Shown: positions 16,650-25,440 of the stretch, one piece after another
Layout: each line of letters opens with the position of its first letter
Numbering within the stretch: position 1 is the first letter of the stretch
Origin: Mycobacterium sp. AZCC_0083
Lineage (GTDB): Bacteria; Actinomycetota; Actinomycetes; Mycobacteriales; Mycobacteriaceae
DNA: 64,000 bases
Reading direction: 5' to 3'
NCBI RefSeq assembly: GCF_014202335.1
Contig: NZ_JACHGP010000018.1
Span: forward strand, 99,172-163,171
Translations under genes and position numbers: made by a program
The notes under the pieces: model-generated
Database searches by the model: none
Seen by the model: the letters and a program-made list of their open reading frames with translations, nothing else
What the model was told of the DNA's origin: nothing

Positions 16650-17096
16650 ATGCCCGCGGATTTCATTGGAGCTGGGTGGAACTTTCCGTTGAGTGTCGAC
16701 GCGACCAGTCGGGTAGCGCTGGCGACCCAAGCGCGAGACATCGAACAGGCCATCGAGATCATCCTGCGCACTTCGCCGGGCGAGCGGCCCATGCGCCCAG
16801 AATTCGGTTGCCGCGTACAGGATCATCTGTTTTCACCGACCAACGCCACAACGGCGGCAGCGATCGCGAGCGACGTCCGGGCCGCTCTGGACCGATGGGA
16901 ACCACGCATCGACGTCGCGGACGTTCGGGTTGGGTTCGATCAGGCCGAACTGGGCACGTTCTACATCGACGTGGTCTATGTGATCCGCGGCGACAACGAC
17001 GAGCGGAACCTCGTCTTCCCGTTCTACGTCATTCCCGACGAGCCCAAACAGATTGTTGCCGAGCATGTGTCGGCACTCAGCGGGGGAGGGCTCTGA
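16650..17096 (+). CDS. CIS baseplate wedge protein, gp25/gpW-like
   Basis: 148 aa; GAAGGGGGG precedes the ATG. It contains the hallmark EIILRTSPGERPMRPEFGCR segment of the gp25 family, preceded by ARDIEQAI. It joins the baseplate wedge to the first sheath ring. One base separates its stop from the next start codon, so the genes are co-translated. Confidence 0.94.
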   Translation: MPADFIGAGWNFPLSVDATSRVALATQARDIEQAIEIILRTSPGERPMRPEFGCRVQDHLFSPTNATTAAAIASDVRAALDRWEPRIDVADVRVGFDQAELGTFYIDVVYVIRGDNDERNLVFPFYVIPDEPKQIVAEHVSALSGGGL

Positions 17097-17097
17097 G

Positions 17098-19056
17098 ATG
17101 CTGGAAGCGCCGAATCTGGATGACCGCACGTTCCAGGGGCTCGTCGATGACGCTCGCAGGTTGGTGCGACTGCGCTGCCCCGAATGGTCTGATCACAACA
17201 TCTCAGATCCTGGCATCACCTTGATCGAGACTTTCGCGATGATGGTCGACCAGCTGATCTATCGGCTGAACCGGGTGCCCGATCGGCACTACATCAAGTT
17301 CCTCGACCTGCTGGGCCTGCAATTGCGGCCGCCGGGAGCGGCTCAGGCCGAGGTGACGTTCTGGCTGTCGGCCCCGCAACCGCAAGCGGTGACTGTTCGC
17401 GCCGAAACTGAGGTAAGCACCGATCGCACCGATGTTGAAGAGCCCATTGTGTTTTCGACGACCGAACAATTGGACATCGTGCCGTGTTCTCTGGATTCGG
17501 GTAGGGTCGTAACGGTCGCGCAAGGCGGCCAACCCGAAGAACGTCGCAATGATGCCACCGGCCCGGCGTTCGCCAGTTTCTCGACGCTACCGACGCCCGG
17601 CGACGCGATGTGGGTCGGGCTGAGCGACGCGGTGCCGTCGTGCGTAGTGTTGCTGCGCTTTGACTGTCGGGTGTCGGGAGTCGGCGTCAATCCAGACAAT
17701 CCGCCCTACGTGTGGGAGGCCTGGACCGGAGGATCAACCTGGGAGCCCTGCGAAGTCGAGCGCGACGAAACCCGCGCGTTCAACCGTCCGGGTGACGTCG
17801 TCCTCCACGTGCCGCGGGGGCATGGCCACGGCACGCCCGCCGGAATCAGCGGCCAGCCCAAGGGGTGGCTGCGGTGCCGGCTGCTGGACGCCACACCGGA
17901 GCGCCCGTCGTATCGGGAATCGCCGATCATCACGTCCATCACCGCATGCACGGTCGGCGGCACCGCGCGGATCATCCACGCGCGCGTCGTCCGTGACGAG
18001 GTAGTGGGCAGCTCGGACGGCACTCCGGGCCAACGCCTGGTCCTGCAGCAGCGGCCCGCCCTGCCCTGGACCGGAAACGTTTTGTCGGTGATCGACGGGA
18101 ACACCATCACCGAGTGGCACCAGGTCGACAGCTTCGCGTCGGCCGACGAATCCACCCCGTGTTTCAACATCAACTCGGTCGCCGGCGAGGTGCATTTCGG
18201 ACCTGCTATCCGGGAAAGTGACGGCGCGGTAAAGCAATACGGTGCCATCCCACCGAAATCGGCGATTCTGCGGATGTCGGCGTACCGGACCGGCGGTGGC
18301 CAGAAAGGCAATGTCAGCATCGGGCAGATCCGTGTGCTCAAGACCAGCGTGCCCTATGTGTCTCGGGTGCAAAATCGCCGGGCAGCGGTTGGTGGCGCCG
18401 ACGCCGAGACTCTCGACGAGGTCAAGGCCCGCGGTCCGCTGTTGCTGCAGACTCGGGGAAAGGCAGTGACGGCAGAGGACTTTCAGCAACTGACCCTGCA
18501 GGTGGCCCCCGAGATCGGTCGCGCCGAGTGTCTGACTGCCGCCCATGAAAGTCACGCCGGGCTGGTTCGTGTGCTGGTCATTCCCAACGTCGCCAGCGAC
18601 GATTTCGGGCAGGTGCGTCGTGAGGATCTGATCCCGCTAACGGATACCGTTGAGCGCATCGCCGAATACCTCGACCAACGCCGGGTCGTCGGCACGCGTG
18701 TCGTCGTGGAGCCCCCGGCCTACCGTGGCCTCAGAATCGCCGTCAGGTTGAGTGCGGTGCCAGGGTCTGACCGGGAGCAGCTGCGTAACAATGTTATCCG
18801 TGTCATGAACCTACTGTTCCATCCCCTCAAAGGAGGGCCCGACGGCCGAGGCTGGCCGCTCGGTCGGGCGGTCCAGCCGCACGAAGTGTCCGCTGCCCTG
18901 GCCTGGGTCGGCGGGGTCGACCTCAGTGAGGAAGTCGACATAAAACTGTTCGAAGTCGACGCTTCGGGCGTGGCGGCAAACCAGCCGGTGCCACGGCTGA
19001 TGCTGCCCCGAAATGGCCTGGTGTTCTCCCTCAAACCGTCAGTGCGCATCGCATGA
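17098..19056 (+). CDS. CIS baseplate J-like protein
   Basis: 652 aa from the ATG at 17098, which lies one base after the preceding stop. The N-terminus (NLDDRTFQGLVDDARRLV and DPGITLIETFAMMVDQLIYR) and the C-terminal core (AVTAEDFQQLTLQVAPEIGR and a VVEPPAYRGLRIAVRLSAVP segment) are typical of the long baseplate J proteins of eCIS. It forms the wedge arms that hold the spike and trigger contraction. The stop overlaps the next start. Confidence 0.94.
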   Translation: MLEAPNLDDRTFQGLVDDARRLVRLRCPEWSDHNISDPGITLIETFAMMVDQLIYRLNRVPDRHYIKFLDLLGLQLRPPGAAQAEVTFWLSAPQPQAVTVRAETEVSTDRTDVEEPIVFSTTEQLDIVPCSLDSGRVVTVAQGGQPEERRNDATGPAFASFSTLPTPGDAMWVGLSDAVPSCVVLLRFDCRVSGVGVNPDNPPYVWEAWTGGSTWEPCEVERDETRAFNRPGDVVLHVPRGHGHGTPAGISGQPKGWLRCRLLDATPERPSYRESPIITSITACTVGGTARIIHARVVRDEVVGSSDGTPGQRLVLQQRPALPWTGNVLSVIDGNTITEWHQVDSFASADESTPCFNINSVAGEVHFGPAIRESDGAVKQYGAIPPKSAILRMSAYRTGGGQKGNVSIGQIRVLKTSVPYVSRVQNRRAAVGGADAETLDEVKARGPLLLQTRGKAVTAEDFQQLTLQVAPEIGRAECLTAAHESHAGLVRVLVIPNVASDDFGQVRREDLIPLTDTVERIAEYLDQRRVVGTRVVVEPPAYRGLRIAVRLSAVPGSDREQLRNNVIRVMNLLFHPLKGGPDGRGWPLGRAVQPHEVSAALAWVGGVDLSEEVDIKLFEVDASGVAANQPVPRLMLPRNGLVFSLKPSVRIA

Positions 19057-19601
19057 GTAACCCGTCAGCCTGCGTGGCTACCCCGCATCCGCTCGGCAGC
19101 ACCCTGCCGGCGCTCTACCTCGGCGACGATTTCGCCCAACAGTTGTGCACCGCATTCGACGATGTCCTGGCGCCGATCTTCGCCATTCTGGATTGCTTTC
19201 CGGCTTACCTGGATGCGGGCACTGCACCGGTGGACATGCTCGACTGGCTGGCCGGCTGGATCGGGTTGACGTTGGACGATCAGGGTGGTGCGGCCCGCAA
19301 GCGCACGTCCATCGCGATCGGTGCCGCGGTGTTACCGGAGCGGGGTACCGCTCGCAGCATCCGAGAGGCGGTCAGAGCGGCATTCAACGTCGAGACCGAA
19401 ATCGTGGAATCGGGTGCGACGTCGTGGTCCACCAACCCAGACTCCGCGCCACCGGGTGAGGAGGTTCCTGACCTGCTGGTCCTGGTGGTCACCGATGAGC
19501 CGGACGCCATTGACCGTCGTCGACTTGACGAGGTGATTCGCACCGCGAAGCCCGCACACGTCCCGCACCGGATCGAAATCGTCGCCGCACGGCGAACATG
19601 A
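19053..19601 (+). CDS. CIS tail protein I-like baseplate component
   Basis: 182 aa, coupled by an ATGA overlap to the baseplate J gene. Segments STLPALYLGDDF, DMLDWLAGWIGL, and LPERGTARSIREAV match the P2 gpI/'phage tail protein' family that partners J proteins in the wedge. This ends the structural operon. No tail-fibre gene, terminator or AAA+ ATPase follows. Confidence 0.9.
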   Translation: MSNPSACVATPHPLGSTLPALYLGDDFAQQLCTAFDDVLAPIFAILDCFPAYLDAGTAPVDMLDWLAGWIGLTLDDQGGAARKRTSIAIGAAVLPERGTARSIREAVRAAFNVETEIVESGATSWSTNPDSAPPGEEVPDLLVLVVTDEPDAIDRRRLDEVIRTAKPAHVPHRIEIVAARRT

Positions 19602-19894
19602 CCACCTAACGCTATGAGCTTCCATCTCAGCGGCGGGAACCAATTGACTGCACGAACAGCGGCGAATCTGATGGACACAGACAAATTGCGGGAGAGTCGA
19701 ATGAATCGGGTGGGCCACAAATTCGCGCCGATAGCTGGGGCCAGATCACTTGAAACGCACAGGCGGCGGGCGGCGGGCGCGCTGGTGCCCTTTCGGGCAA
19801 CATTTGTTGCCCGAACCGACACGCGCGGAGTCCTTCCATCTATGCTCTGCTCGATGGATCGTTGATCAAGTAACTCGATCAAGCGAGGCAGCTT
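19602..19894. other. Intergenic gap holding the promoter region of the DUF4157-toxin unit
   Basis: About 290 bp without a convincing gene; an 83-codon frame here lacks a ribosome site and a coding pattern. It contains the strong palindrome at 19792-19815. The gap separates the structural operon from the DUF4157 and toxin genes, so the latter probably have their own promoter. Confidence 0.6.
19792..19815. promoter_or_regulatory. 24-bp perfect palindrome upstream of the DUF4157 gene
   Basis: Eleven-bp arms around TT; the core is CGGGCAACATTTGTTGCCCG. It lies 80 bp before the ATG at 19895 and shares its ends and length with the palindrome before the sheath gene. It is most likely an operator. 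A terminator hairpin for the structural operon is possible, but no T-run follows. Confidence 0.55.
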
Positions 19895-20617
19895 ATGTAC
19901 GAGCATGACCACAATTACGACAGCGATGCCAGCTTGCGTCCGAAGTCATCGCGGCTCAACGACTCCGAATCCGCACTCGCGATGAACGCGGCGCTGTCCG
20001 GAAGGCTCGATGTCGCGGGTCCAGCTGGCGTCGTCGGTCTGCAGAGGGCAGCTGGAAATGCCGGAACGGCAGCCCTTTTGGAAGAGGTACGCTCGCCGGT
20101 GCACGACGTGGTGGGGTCGGGAGGTACGCCACTGGAAGCGGGGCTGCGAGCGGACATGGAAGGCCGGTTCGGCCACGATTTCGGCGATGTACGCATCCAC
20201 AACGACGCCGCCGCGCACCACTCGGCTAAATCGGTGAACGCACAGGCCTTTACCGTGGGATCCGACATCGTCTTTCAAAGTGGCAATTACGACCCCGGCT
20301 CTGCTGCCGGCAAGCACATGCTTGCGCACGAACTCACGCACGTCGTGCAACAACGGAGCGGTCCTGTCGACGGTACGGACGCTGGTGGCGGGGTGAAGGT
20401 GAGCGATCCGTCTGACCGCTTCGAGCGTGAGGCAGTAGCCAATGCCGACCAGGTGATGTCTGCGCCTGCCCCGGCTCCGGCAGCCGCAACGGGCGTTCAG
20501 CGCATTGAAGGTGACGCCCCGGTGGCACAGCGAGAAGAAGCCGCCGAGGAAGAAGAAGAGACGGCACAGACGTTCGTGCAGCGCACCGACGAAGAGACCG
20601 AAGAAGAACAAGCGTAG
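19895..20617 (+). CDS. DUF4157 (eCIS core domain) protein
   Basis: 240 aa; GCGAGG lies 7 bases before the ATG. A disordered start contains LQRAAGNAGTAALL (~49-62). The DUF4157 domain spans ~78-155: RADMEGRFGHDFGDVRIHND, then VNAQAFTVGSDIVF, and the HELTHVVQQR motif, whose HExxH (145-149) is a zinc-metalloprotease signature. The C-terminal ~70 residues are acidic with three QR tripeptides (VQRIEG, AQREEA, VQRTDE). DUF4157 proteins mark eCIS loci and their cargo. This one lacks a toxin domain, so it may act as a processing protease or loading factor for the large toxin-like gene 5 bp downstream; that role is inferred. Confidence 0.9.
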   Translation: MYEHDHNYDSDASLRPKSSRLNDSESALAMNAALSGRLDVAGPAGVVGLQRAAGNAGTAALLEEVRSPVHDVVGSGGTPLEAGLRADMEGRFGHDFGDVRIHNDAAAHHSAKSVNAQAFTVGSDIVFQSGNYDPGSAAGKHMLAHELTHVVQQRSGPVDGTDAGGGVKVSDPSDRFEREAVANADQVMSAPAPAPAAATGVQRIEGDAPVAQREEAAEEEEETAQTFVQRTDEETEEEQA

Positions 20618-20622
20618 GACGC

Positions 20623-23600
20623 ATGTCCGAACCGACTCGCGCGGTCACACCGGCTACACCGTCTCCCAAACCGGTACGGTCGCCGTCACCACTTCGCGCA
20701 GGGCCGAACGCATTACAGCGCCTTCAGTCGTTGGCTGGAAACAGGGCCGTCACAGCACTTGTCGCCCAACGGCTCAACGCGGGCACCGGTGCTGCGGGTG
20801 CAGCCTGCGTCGGACCACCGGTAGTGCCGTCTGCGCCGGCGCCCTCCCGTGATCCCCAGTTCGCCGCGGCTAAGAAGGACATCGACGCGAACGCGAGCAC
20901 GCTGAAGGCGCACCCGCCGGCCGCCAAAGAGGTGAACGAGGCGCAGAACGCCGCCGTAGCGCCAACCGACGACAAGGAGGCCCAAGCCAAGGCGGCACAC
21001 ACCGGCAAGATGGAGGCCGCCAAGCCCGGTGGATTCGACAAGGCTGCTTTCATCGCCGCGGTGAATGCCGCTGTCGCGGCGAAGGCGCCCAAGAACCTCG
21101 ACGAAGCGGACAAGTTCGCGCAGTCCGGCAAGGCCGATCAAGTCAAGAACGAGGTGATGGGGAAGGTCACCGCAGGCAAAGACGCGTCGGCGAAGGCGAT
21201 CAAGGAGACCACGGCTGCCACCCCGGACAACGCCGCGACCAAGGACAAACCCGTCACGCCGATGCCGCCAACGCCGGCGCCTGCAACTCCGACAGCCCCT
21301 GACCCGAAAGCGTTGGCGCCCAAGCCTGCACCGGCCGAGCAGACGCAGCTGGGCGCGGGCAGCTGCGAGACGAACAAGAACATGGCCGACGCCGGCGTCA
21401 CGGAGGACCAGCTGGCGAAGTCCAACGAACCGGAATTCACCGGTGCGTTGGAGGCGAAGAAAACCGCGGAGGCCCACGATGCGACCGCGCCCGCCGCCGT
21501 GCGCCAGAAGGAAGGCGAAGTCATTTCTGGCGCCGCCGCCGGTGCCGGTGCCGTCAGCAAGGTCGGGCTGGGCGCGATGACCGGCGCCAAGGGCGGTGCC
21601 CTGCAGGCGGCCGGTGCCGACAAGCACGCGACGAAGTCGAAGGACGAGGGGGAGCGGGCACGGATCACCGGCGAGATCAAGAAGATATTCGACAAGACCA
21701 AGGTCGACGTCGAGCAGATCCTGACCGCCCTGGATACCACGGTTTCCACCAGGTTCGAGGACGGCGAGAAGAAGGCCAAGGAGGCCTTCACCGCCGATCA
21801 CGAAGCAAAGATGTCGAAGTACAAATGGGCGCGGTACGGCGGCCTCGGCGGCGGCGCGCTGTGGGTGAAGGACCAGTTCCTCGACCTGCCGCCCGAAGCG
21901 AACAACATCTTCCTTGAATCCAAGAAGCTCTACGAGTCGAAGATGCAGGCGGTCATCAGCGACGTCGCCGACACCGTCGGAGCCGAACTCGCGCGCGCCA
22001 AGGCCCGCGTGGCGGAAGGCCGCGCACAGGTCCAGAAGTTCATCGGTGAGCAGCCGAAGAACCTGCAAAAGCTCGCGGGCGACGCCGCGAAGGAAATCGG
22101 TTCTCAGTTCCAGGATTTGGAGAAGTCGATCGACGAGAAGCAGAGCTCTCTCGTCGACGATCTGGCCGATAAGTACGTCGAGGCGCGCACTGCCATCGAC
22201 GAGGAGATCAAGAAGCTCCAGGAGGACAACAAGGGTCTCGTCGGTCAGGCTGCCAGCGCGATCACGGGCGCCGTCGAGACCATCAAGAAGCTCAAAACCA
22301 TGCTGCTCGGAGTGCTCGCCCGCGCGGCCAACGCGGTCGAGAAGATCATCAAGGATCCGATGGACTTCCTGGAGAAGTTCATCAACGCCGTCAAGGCCGG
22401 AATCACGAACTTCGTGTCAAACATCGCCACCCATTTGAAGAAGGGACTGCAGGGTTGGTTGTTCGGCACGCTGGCCGACGCCGGCATCGAGATACCCGAG
22501 AAGTTCGACCTCAAGGGAATTATCTCGTTACTGCTGTCTTTGCTTGGGCTGACGTGGAATTCGATTCGTGCGCGGATCGTCAACGTCGTCGGCGAGAAGG
22601 CGATGGGCGCGATCGAAAAGGGCGTCGACTTCATCAAAGTGATCGTCACCGAGGGCATTCCAGGCGTGTGGAAGTTCATCGCACAGAAGCTCACCGATCT
22701 CAAAGACCAAGTGATGGGCCAGATCAAGAACTTCGTGATCACCAAGGTCATCACCGCCGGCGTCACGTGGCTGATCTCTTTGCTCAACCCCGCGGCCGCA
22801 TTCATCAAGGCATGCAAGATGATTTACGACGCGGTGATGTGGTTCGTCGACAACGCCGAGCGGCTGAAGGACTTCGTCGACTCGGTTCTCGATTCGGTCG
22901 AATCGATTGCGGCGGGCGGAGTCGGCAAGGTCGCGGCATTGATCGAAAGCACGATGGCCAAGACTGTGCCGATGTTGATCAGTGGCCTCGCCTCGTTGCT
23001 CGGGCTCGGTGGTATCGCCGACAAGATCAAGAGCATCCTCGAGAAGGTCCAGGCGCCGGTCGGCAAGGCAGTCGACTGGCTCATCGGCAAGGCCGTGAAG
23101 TACGGCAAGAAGTTCCTCGACAAGCTGAAGAAGTCGAAGTTCGGCAAGGCTGTCGGGGCCGCGAAGGACAAGGCCAAGGCCGCGTACGCCAAGGGGAAGG
23201 CGTACGTGAAGAAGAAGTACGAGGCGGGCAAGGCGTACGTCACGAAGAAGTACGAAGCGGGCAAGGCGTACGTCAAGAAGAAGTACGAGGCTGCGAAGGA
23301 CTTCTTTACTGTCCACAAGACTTTCTCAGTAAAGGGTGAAAGCCACAGCCTTTATACCTCTGGCTCCTCTTCAGCGCTGACGGTGGCGTCGAAACCTACT
23401 GATCTAAGCCAGCACGAAAGCGCCGCGGTGAAGAAGGAGTACAACAAATACTTAAAAGCGATCGACAAAGCGAAGTCCCCGTCGGCCAAAAAGGAGGCCG
23501 CGAAAGCGCCATTGAAGAATATTATCTCCGCTCTCCGTAATTGGATGGGGAAATCAAAGAAGAAATATCCGGAGGCAAGCGCTCCGGGTATCGGCACGAC

Positions 23601-24210
23601 GGCGCCTTACGGAGAATTGGGGTCGTCCTTGAGGCAACCGCACAATCCGGGCGCACCTCCAGAGTGGGCCATGGAGAAAGAGCACATCTTGCCGTTCTCC
23701 GTCGGAAAGCGTCTATGGCAGGTCACAAACCTACTGATACCTGGGCGTGGCGGATACGAGGACAAAGCGCAGACGACGATCCTCATCTACAAGGGAGCGG
23801 CTAACCGGAAGACGCAGGGTGATAAGACTTCGTGGCAGTCGTTTGAGAGGAAGACGGCGGATATTCTAAAGCGCACGAAATTCGCGGGGATGGGAGTAAT
23901 CGGCCTTGCGATGGAGATTGATCAAGAGTTGGTGAAAGAAAAAGCCATGGCGGTCGGCCGCACCGCCGAGGCCGTTATCTACGAGAATAAAATACTTCCC
24001 TTGGGAAGTGCAGACAAAGAAGACAAAAATGGGGCACGGCGGGGGAAGCCCGGTAGCCCCGAAGATCCAATTCCGGGCCTAGGGGCCATCCAGGCGGCCG
24101 CGGATAGTCAGGTGACAATTGTGAGGGCGACGTTGAAGAGTTGCCTTGATGACGTAAGGGAGGGCCTCGTGCCAGACATTACGCCAGCGCGAAAGAAGAA
24201 GAAGCCGTAA
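20623..24210 (+). CDS. Large modular CIS toxin-like protein with HNH-like C-terminal tip
   Basis: 1195 aa, 5 bp after the DUF4157 gene. Residues 31-51 hold LQRLQSLAGNRAVTALVAQR. Ala/Lys/Pro-rich linkers follow, then long helical and coiled-coil segments (~350-560) and several hydrophobic amphipathic helices (~560-850) that could be pore- or tube-related. A lysine-rich linker repeats KAYV[KT]KKYEAG about three times (~857-892). From about residue 897 base composition drops and codons such as TTA and ATA appear, which marks a swapped tip. The tip contains EKEHILPFS (~1018-1026), like the first strand/His part of an HNH/His-Me nuclease. No dedicated tape-measure gene is seen, so the helical body could also serve as one. 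No obvious immunity gene follows. Confidence 0.85.
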   Translation: MSEPTRAVTPATPSPKPVRSPSPLRAGPNALQRLQSLAGNRAVTALVAQRLNAGTGAAGAACVGPPVVPSAPAPSRDPQFAAAKKDIDANASTLKAHPPAAKEVNEAQNAAVAPTDDKEAQAKAAHTGKMEAAKPGGFDKAAFIAAVNAAVAAKAPKNLDEADKFAQSGKADQVKNEVMGKVTAGKDASAKAIKETTAATPDNAATKDKPVTPMPPTPAPATPTAPDPKALAPKPAPAEQTQLGAGSCETNKNMADAGVTEDQLAKSNEPEFTGALEAKKTAEAHDATAPAAVRQKEGEVISGAAAGAGAVSKVGLGAMTGAKGGALQAAGADKHATKSKDEGERARITGEIKKIFDKTKVDVEQILTALDTTVSTRFEDGEKKAKEAFTADHEAKMSKYKWARYGGLGGGALWVKDQFLDLPPEANNIFLESKKLYESKMQAVISDVADTVGAELARAKARVAEGRAQVQKFIGEQPKNLQKLAGDAAKEIGSQFQDLEKSIDEKQSSLVDDLADKYVEARTAIDEEIKKLQEDNKGLVGQAASAITGAVETIKKLKTMLLGVLARAANAVEKIIKDPMDFLEKFINAVKAGITNFVSNIATHLKKGLQGWLFGTLADAGIEIPEKFDLKGIISLLLSLLGLTWNSIRARIVNVVGEKAMGAIEKGVDFIKVIVTEGIPGVWKFIAQKLTDLKDQVMGQIKNFVITKVITAGVTWLISLLNPAAAFIKACKMIYDAVMWFVDNAERLKDFVDSVLDSVESIAAGGVGKVAALIESTMAKTVPMLISGLASLLGLGGIADKIKSILEKVQAPVGKAVDWLIGKAVKYGKKFLDKLKKSKFGKAVGAAKDKAKAAYAKGKAYVKKKYEAGKAYVTKKYEAGKAYVKKKYEAAKDFFTVHKTFSVKGESHSLYTSGSSSALTVASKPTDLSQHESAAVKKEYNKYLKAIDKAKSPSAKKEAAKAPLKNIISALRNWMGKSKKKYPEASAPGIGTTAPYGELGSSLRQPHNPGAPPEWAMEKEHILPFSVGKRLWQVTNLLIPGRGGYEDKAQTTILIYKGAANRKTQGDKTSWQSFERKTADILKRTKFAGMGVIGLAMEIDQELVKEKAMAVGRTAEAVIYENKILPLGSADKEDKNGARRGKPGSPEDPIPGLGAIQAAADSQVTIVRATLKSCLDDVREGLVPDITPARKKKKP

Positions 24211-24455
24211 GAATCCCGGGATTTGGAACATCTTTCGCCTCAACTGGTGTCGGGTCAACTCGGCGCTCACACGCACGAGTGACTCAGGTCAGATGCCACA
24301 CGTAGCCGCAAACAGGACTGGTTTGGTGGATTGTGGCTCCGCGGTGAAGTCGAGAATGTACCGGCTATCTGCGAACGTCGATGGACAACGACCCGCCATC
24401 GGAGTGCACTAGCGAACCTTGGTCGCTAGGTTTTTTTGACAGTTGTCTTGAGTTT

Positions 24456-25440
24456 TCAGGCTGGCTTGGGCAGCAGTCGGGCCCGGTCGATGGTTTCGGT
24501 CATGTGAATGTCGATGGTGCGGAAGGCGTTTCGTACCGGTGGGGCCGGGGCGCCGGTAGCGGTTTTTGCCCGGGATGCGGGCGATGAGCCCGTTGGTCCG
24601 CAGCCGCGCCAGGTCGTAGCTGGCCTGGTTCATCGTGTAGGTCATACCGCCGAGCAATCCGGTCATCAAGGCGCGCAGGCTCTGGGTGGTGATGCCGCTG
24701 ACGGCGGGCATGCTCGTGCATGGGCGTCGGCAGGGCCTGGACCCGAGGGCCGCCGAAGGGCAAGGCCGGTGCCCTCCTGCCATCCTCGGTGAGGGGTGGG
24801 CCGCGCGATCCGCTCAAAGGCCGGACTCGCAAGGACGCAGCCCTGGCCGACGCGTTCACTATCGAGCAGTGTGGTGTTGACCGGGACGGGCACGGGACTG
24901 CAATTCATCGAGATGGACCAGCCGCCGCAGACAGCCCACACCGTCCGGGTCGTTGATCGCGGTCTCGATCCGCAGCGCGCGCCCGTCCTTCAAATATTGT
25001 TTGATGCGCGAGTGCGGGTAGAAGGCGTTCACCTTGACGTCGGTGCCGTAGCTGACGACCGTGGTCTTGAACTCACCGGCCGCCGGTCGACATGGCGTTG
25101 GCCGCGTCGAAAGACGAGTTCGATCAGCTCCGGGCGGCCGATGTCGAGGTTGTCGGTGACCAGCGCCTCGAAGAACCCGCGGGCGTGGCGTGGCGCGTCG
25201 AACACCAGGGTGCGCGAGGTCTCCACCTGCCGCATTGACAGCTCCCACCAACAGCAGGCGGCGTGTGTGGGCCATTCATCCGTTCAGGCCCGTATGCCAA
25301 GCACACGTCGAAGGTGGTCACGTAGCGGGAGCTGCTCGGCGCGGGATGGTCGACCATGGGAACCGATCCGGAGTCCAAACAGGGCAAGACGCCATATCGA
25401 CGTGTGGCCCAAGTCGGCGAATCACGCCCCCAACTCAGCC
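24456..25440 (-). pseudogene. Decayed actinobacterial gene of unknown function (several frameshifts)
   Basis: Reading leftward, one protein can be followed across at least three frames: a SRTLVFDAPRHARGFFEALV segment, FKTTVVSYGTDVKVNAFYPH, then RIETAINDPDGVGCLRRLVH, then LLDSERVGQGCVLASPAFER, LTEDGRRAPAL, and SGITTQSLRALMTGLLGGMT, MNQASYDLARLRTNGLIARI, ending near RLLPKPA. I remember intact proteins of this kind from many mycobacteria, often near mobile regions, but cannot name a function. The 5' edge (near 25440) is approximate and touches the regulator gene. It lies directly downstream of the toxin-like gene. Confidence 0.7.

Noticed and set aside
8849..19601. Interpretation as an ordinary prophage
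   Set aside because: No capsid, portal, terminase, integrase or lysis genes are present, and DUF4157 and DUF6760-type genes are typical of eCIS rather than phage.
8849..19601. Interpretation as a type VI secretion system
   Set aside because: No TssJLM membrane complex, ClpV or TssBC two-part sheath; the sheath is single-chain and the order of genes fits eCIS.
19614..19865. 83-codon frame before the DUF4157 gene
   Set aside because: No ribosome site, odd composition, and it runs through the perfect palindrome; the region is better read as a promoter.
20713..22068. 451-codon minus-strand frame
   Set aside because: Shadow of the large toxin-like gene; leucine/arginine-rich low-information sequence without motifs or ribosome site.
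24211..24222. Palindrome AATCCCGGGATT right after the large gene, as a terminator
   Set aside because: A 12-bp palindrome without a loop cannot form a useful RNA hairpin, and no T-run follows.
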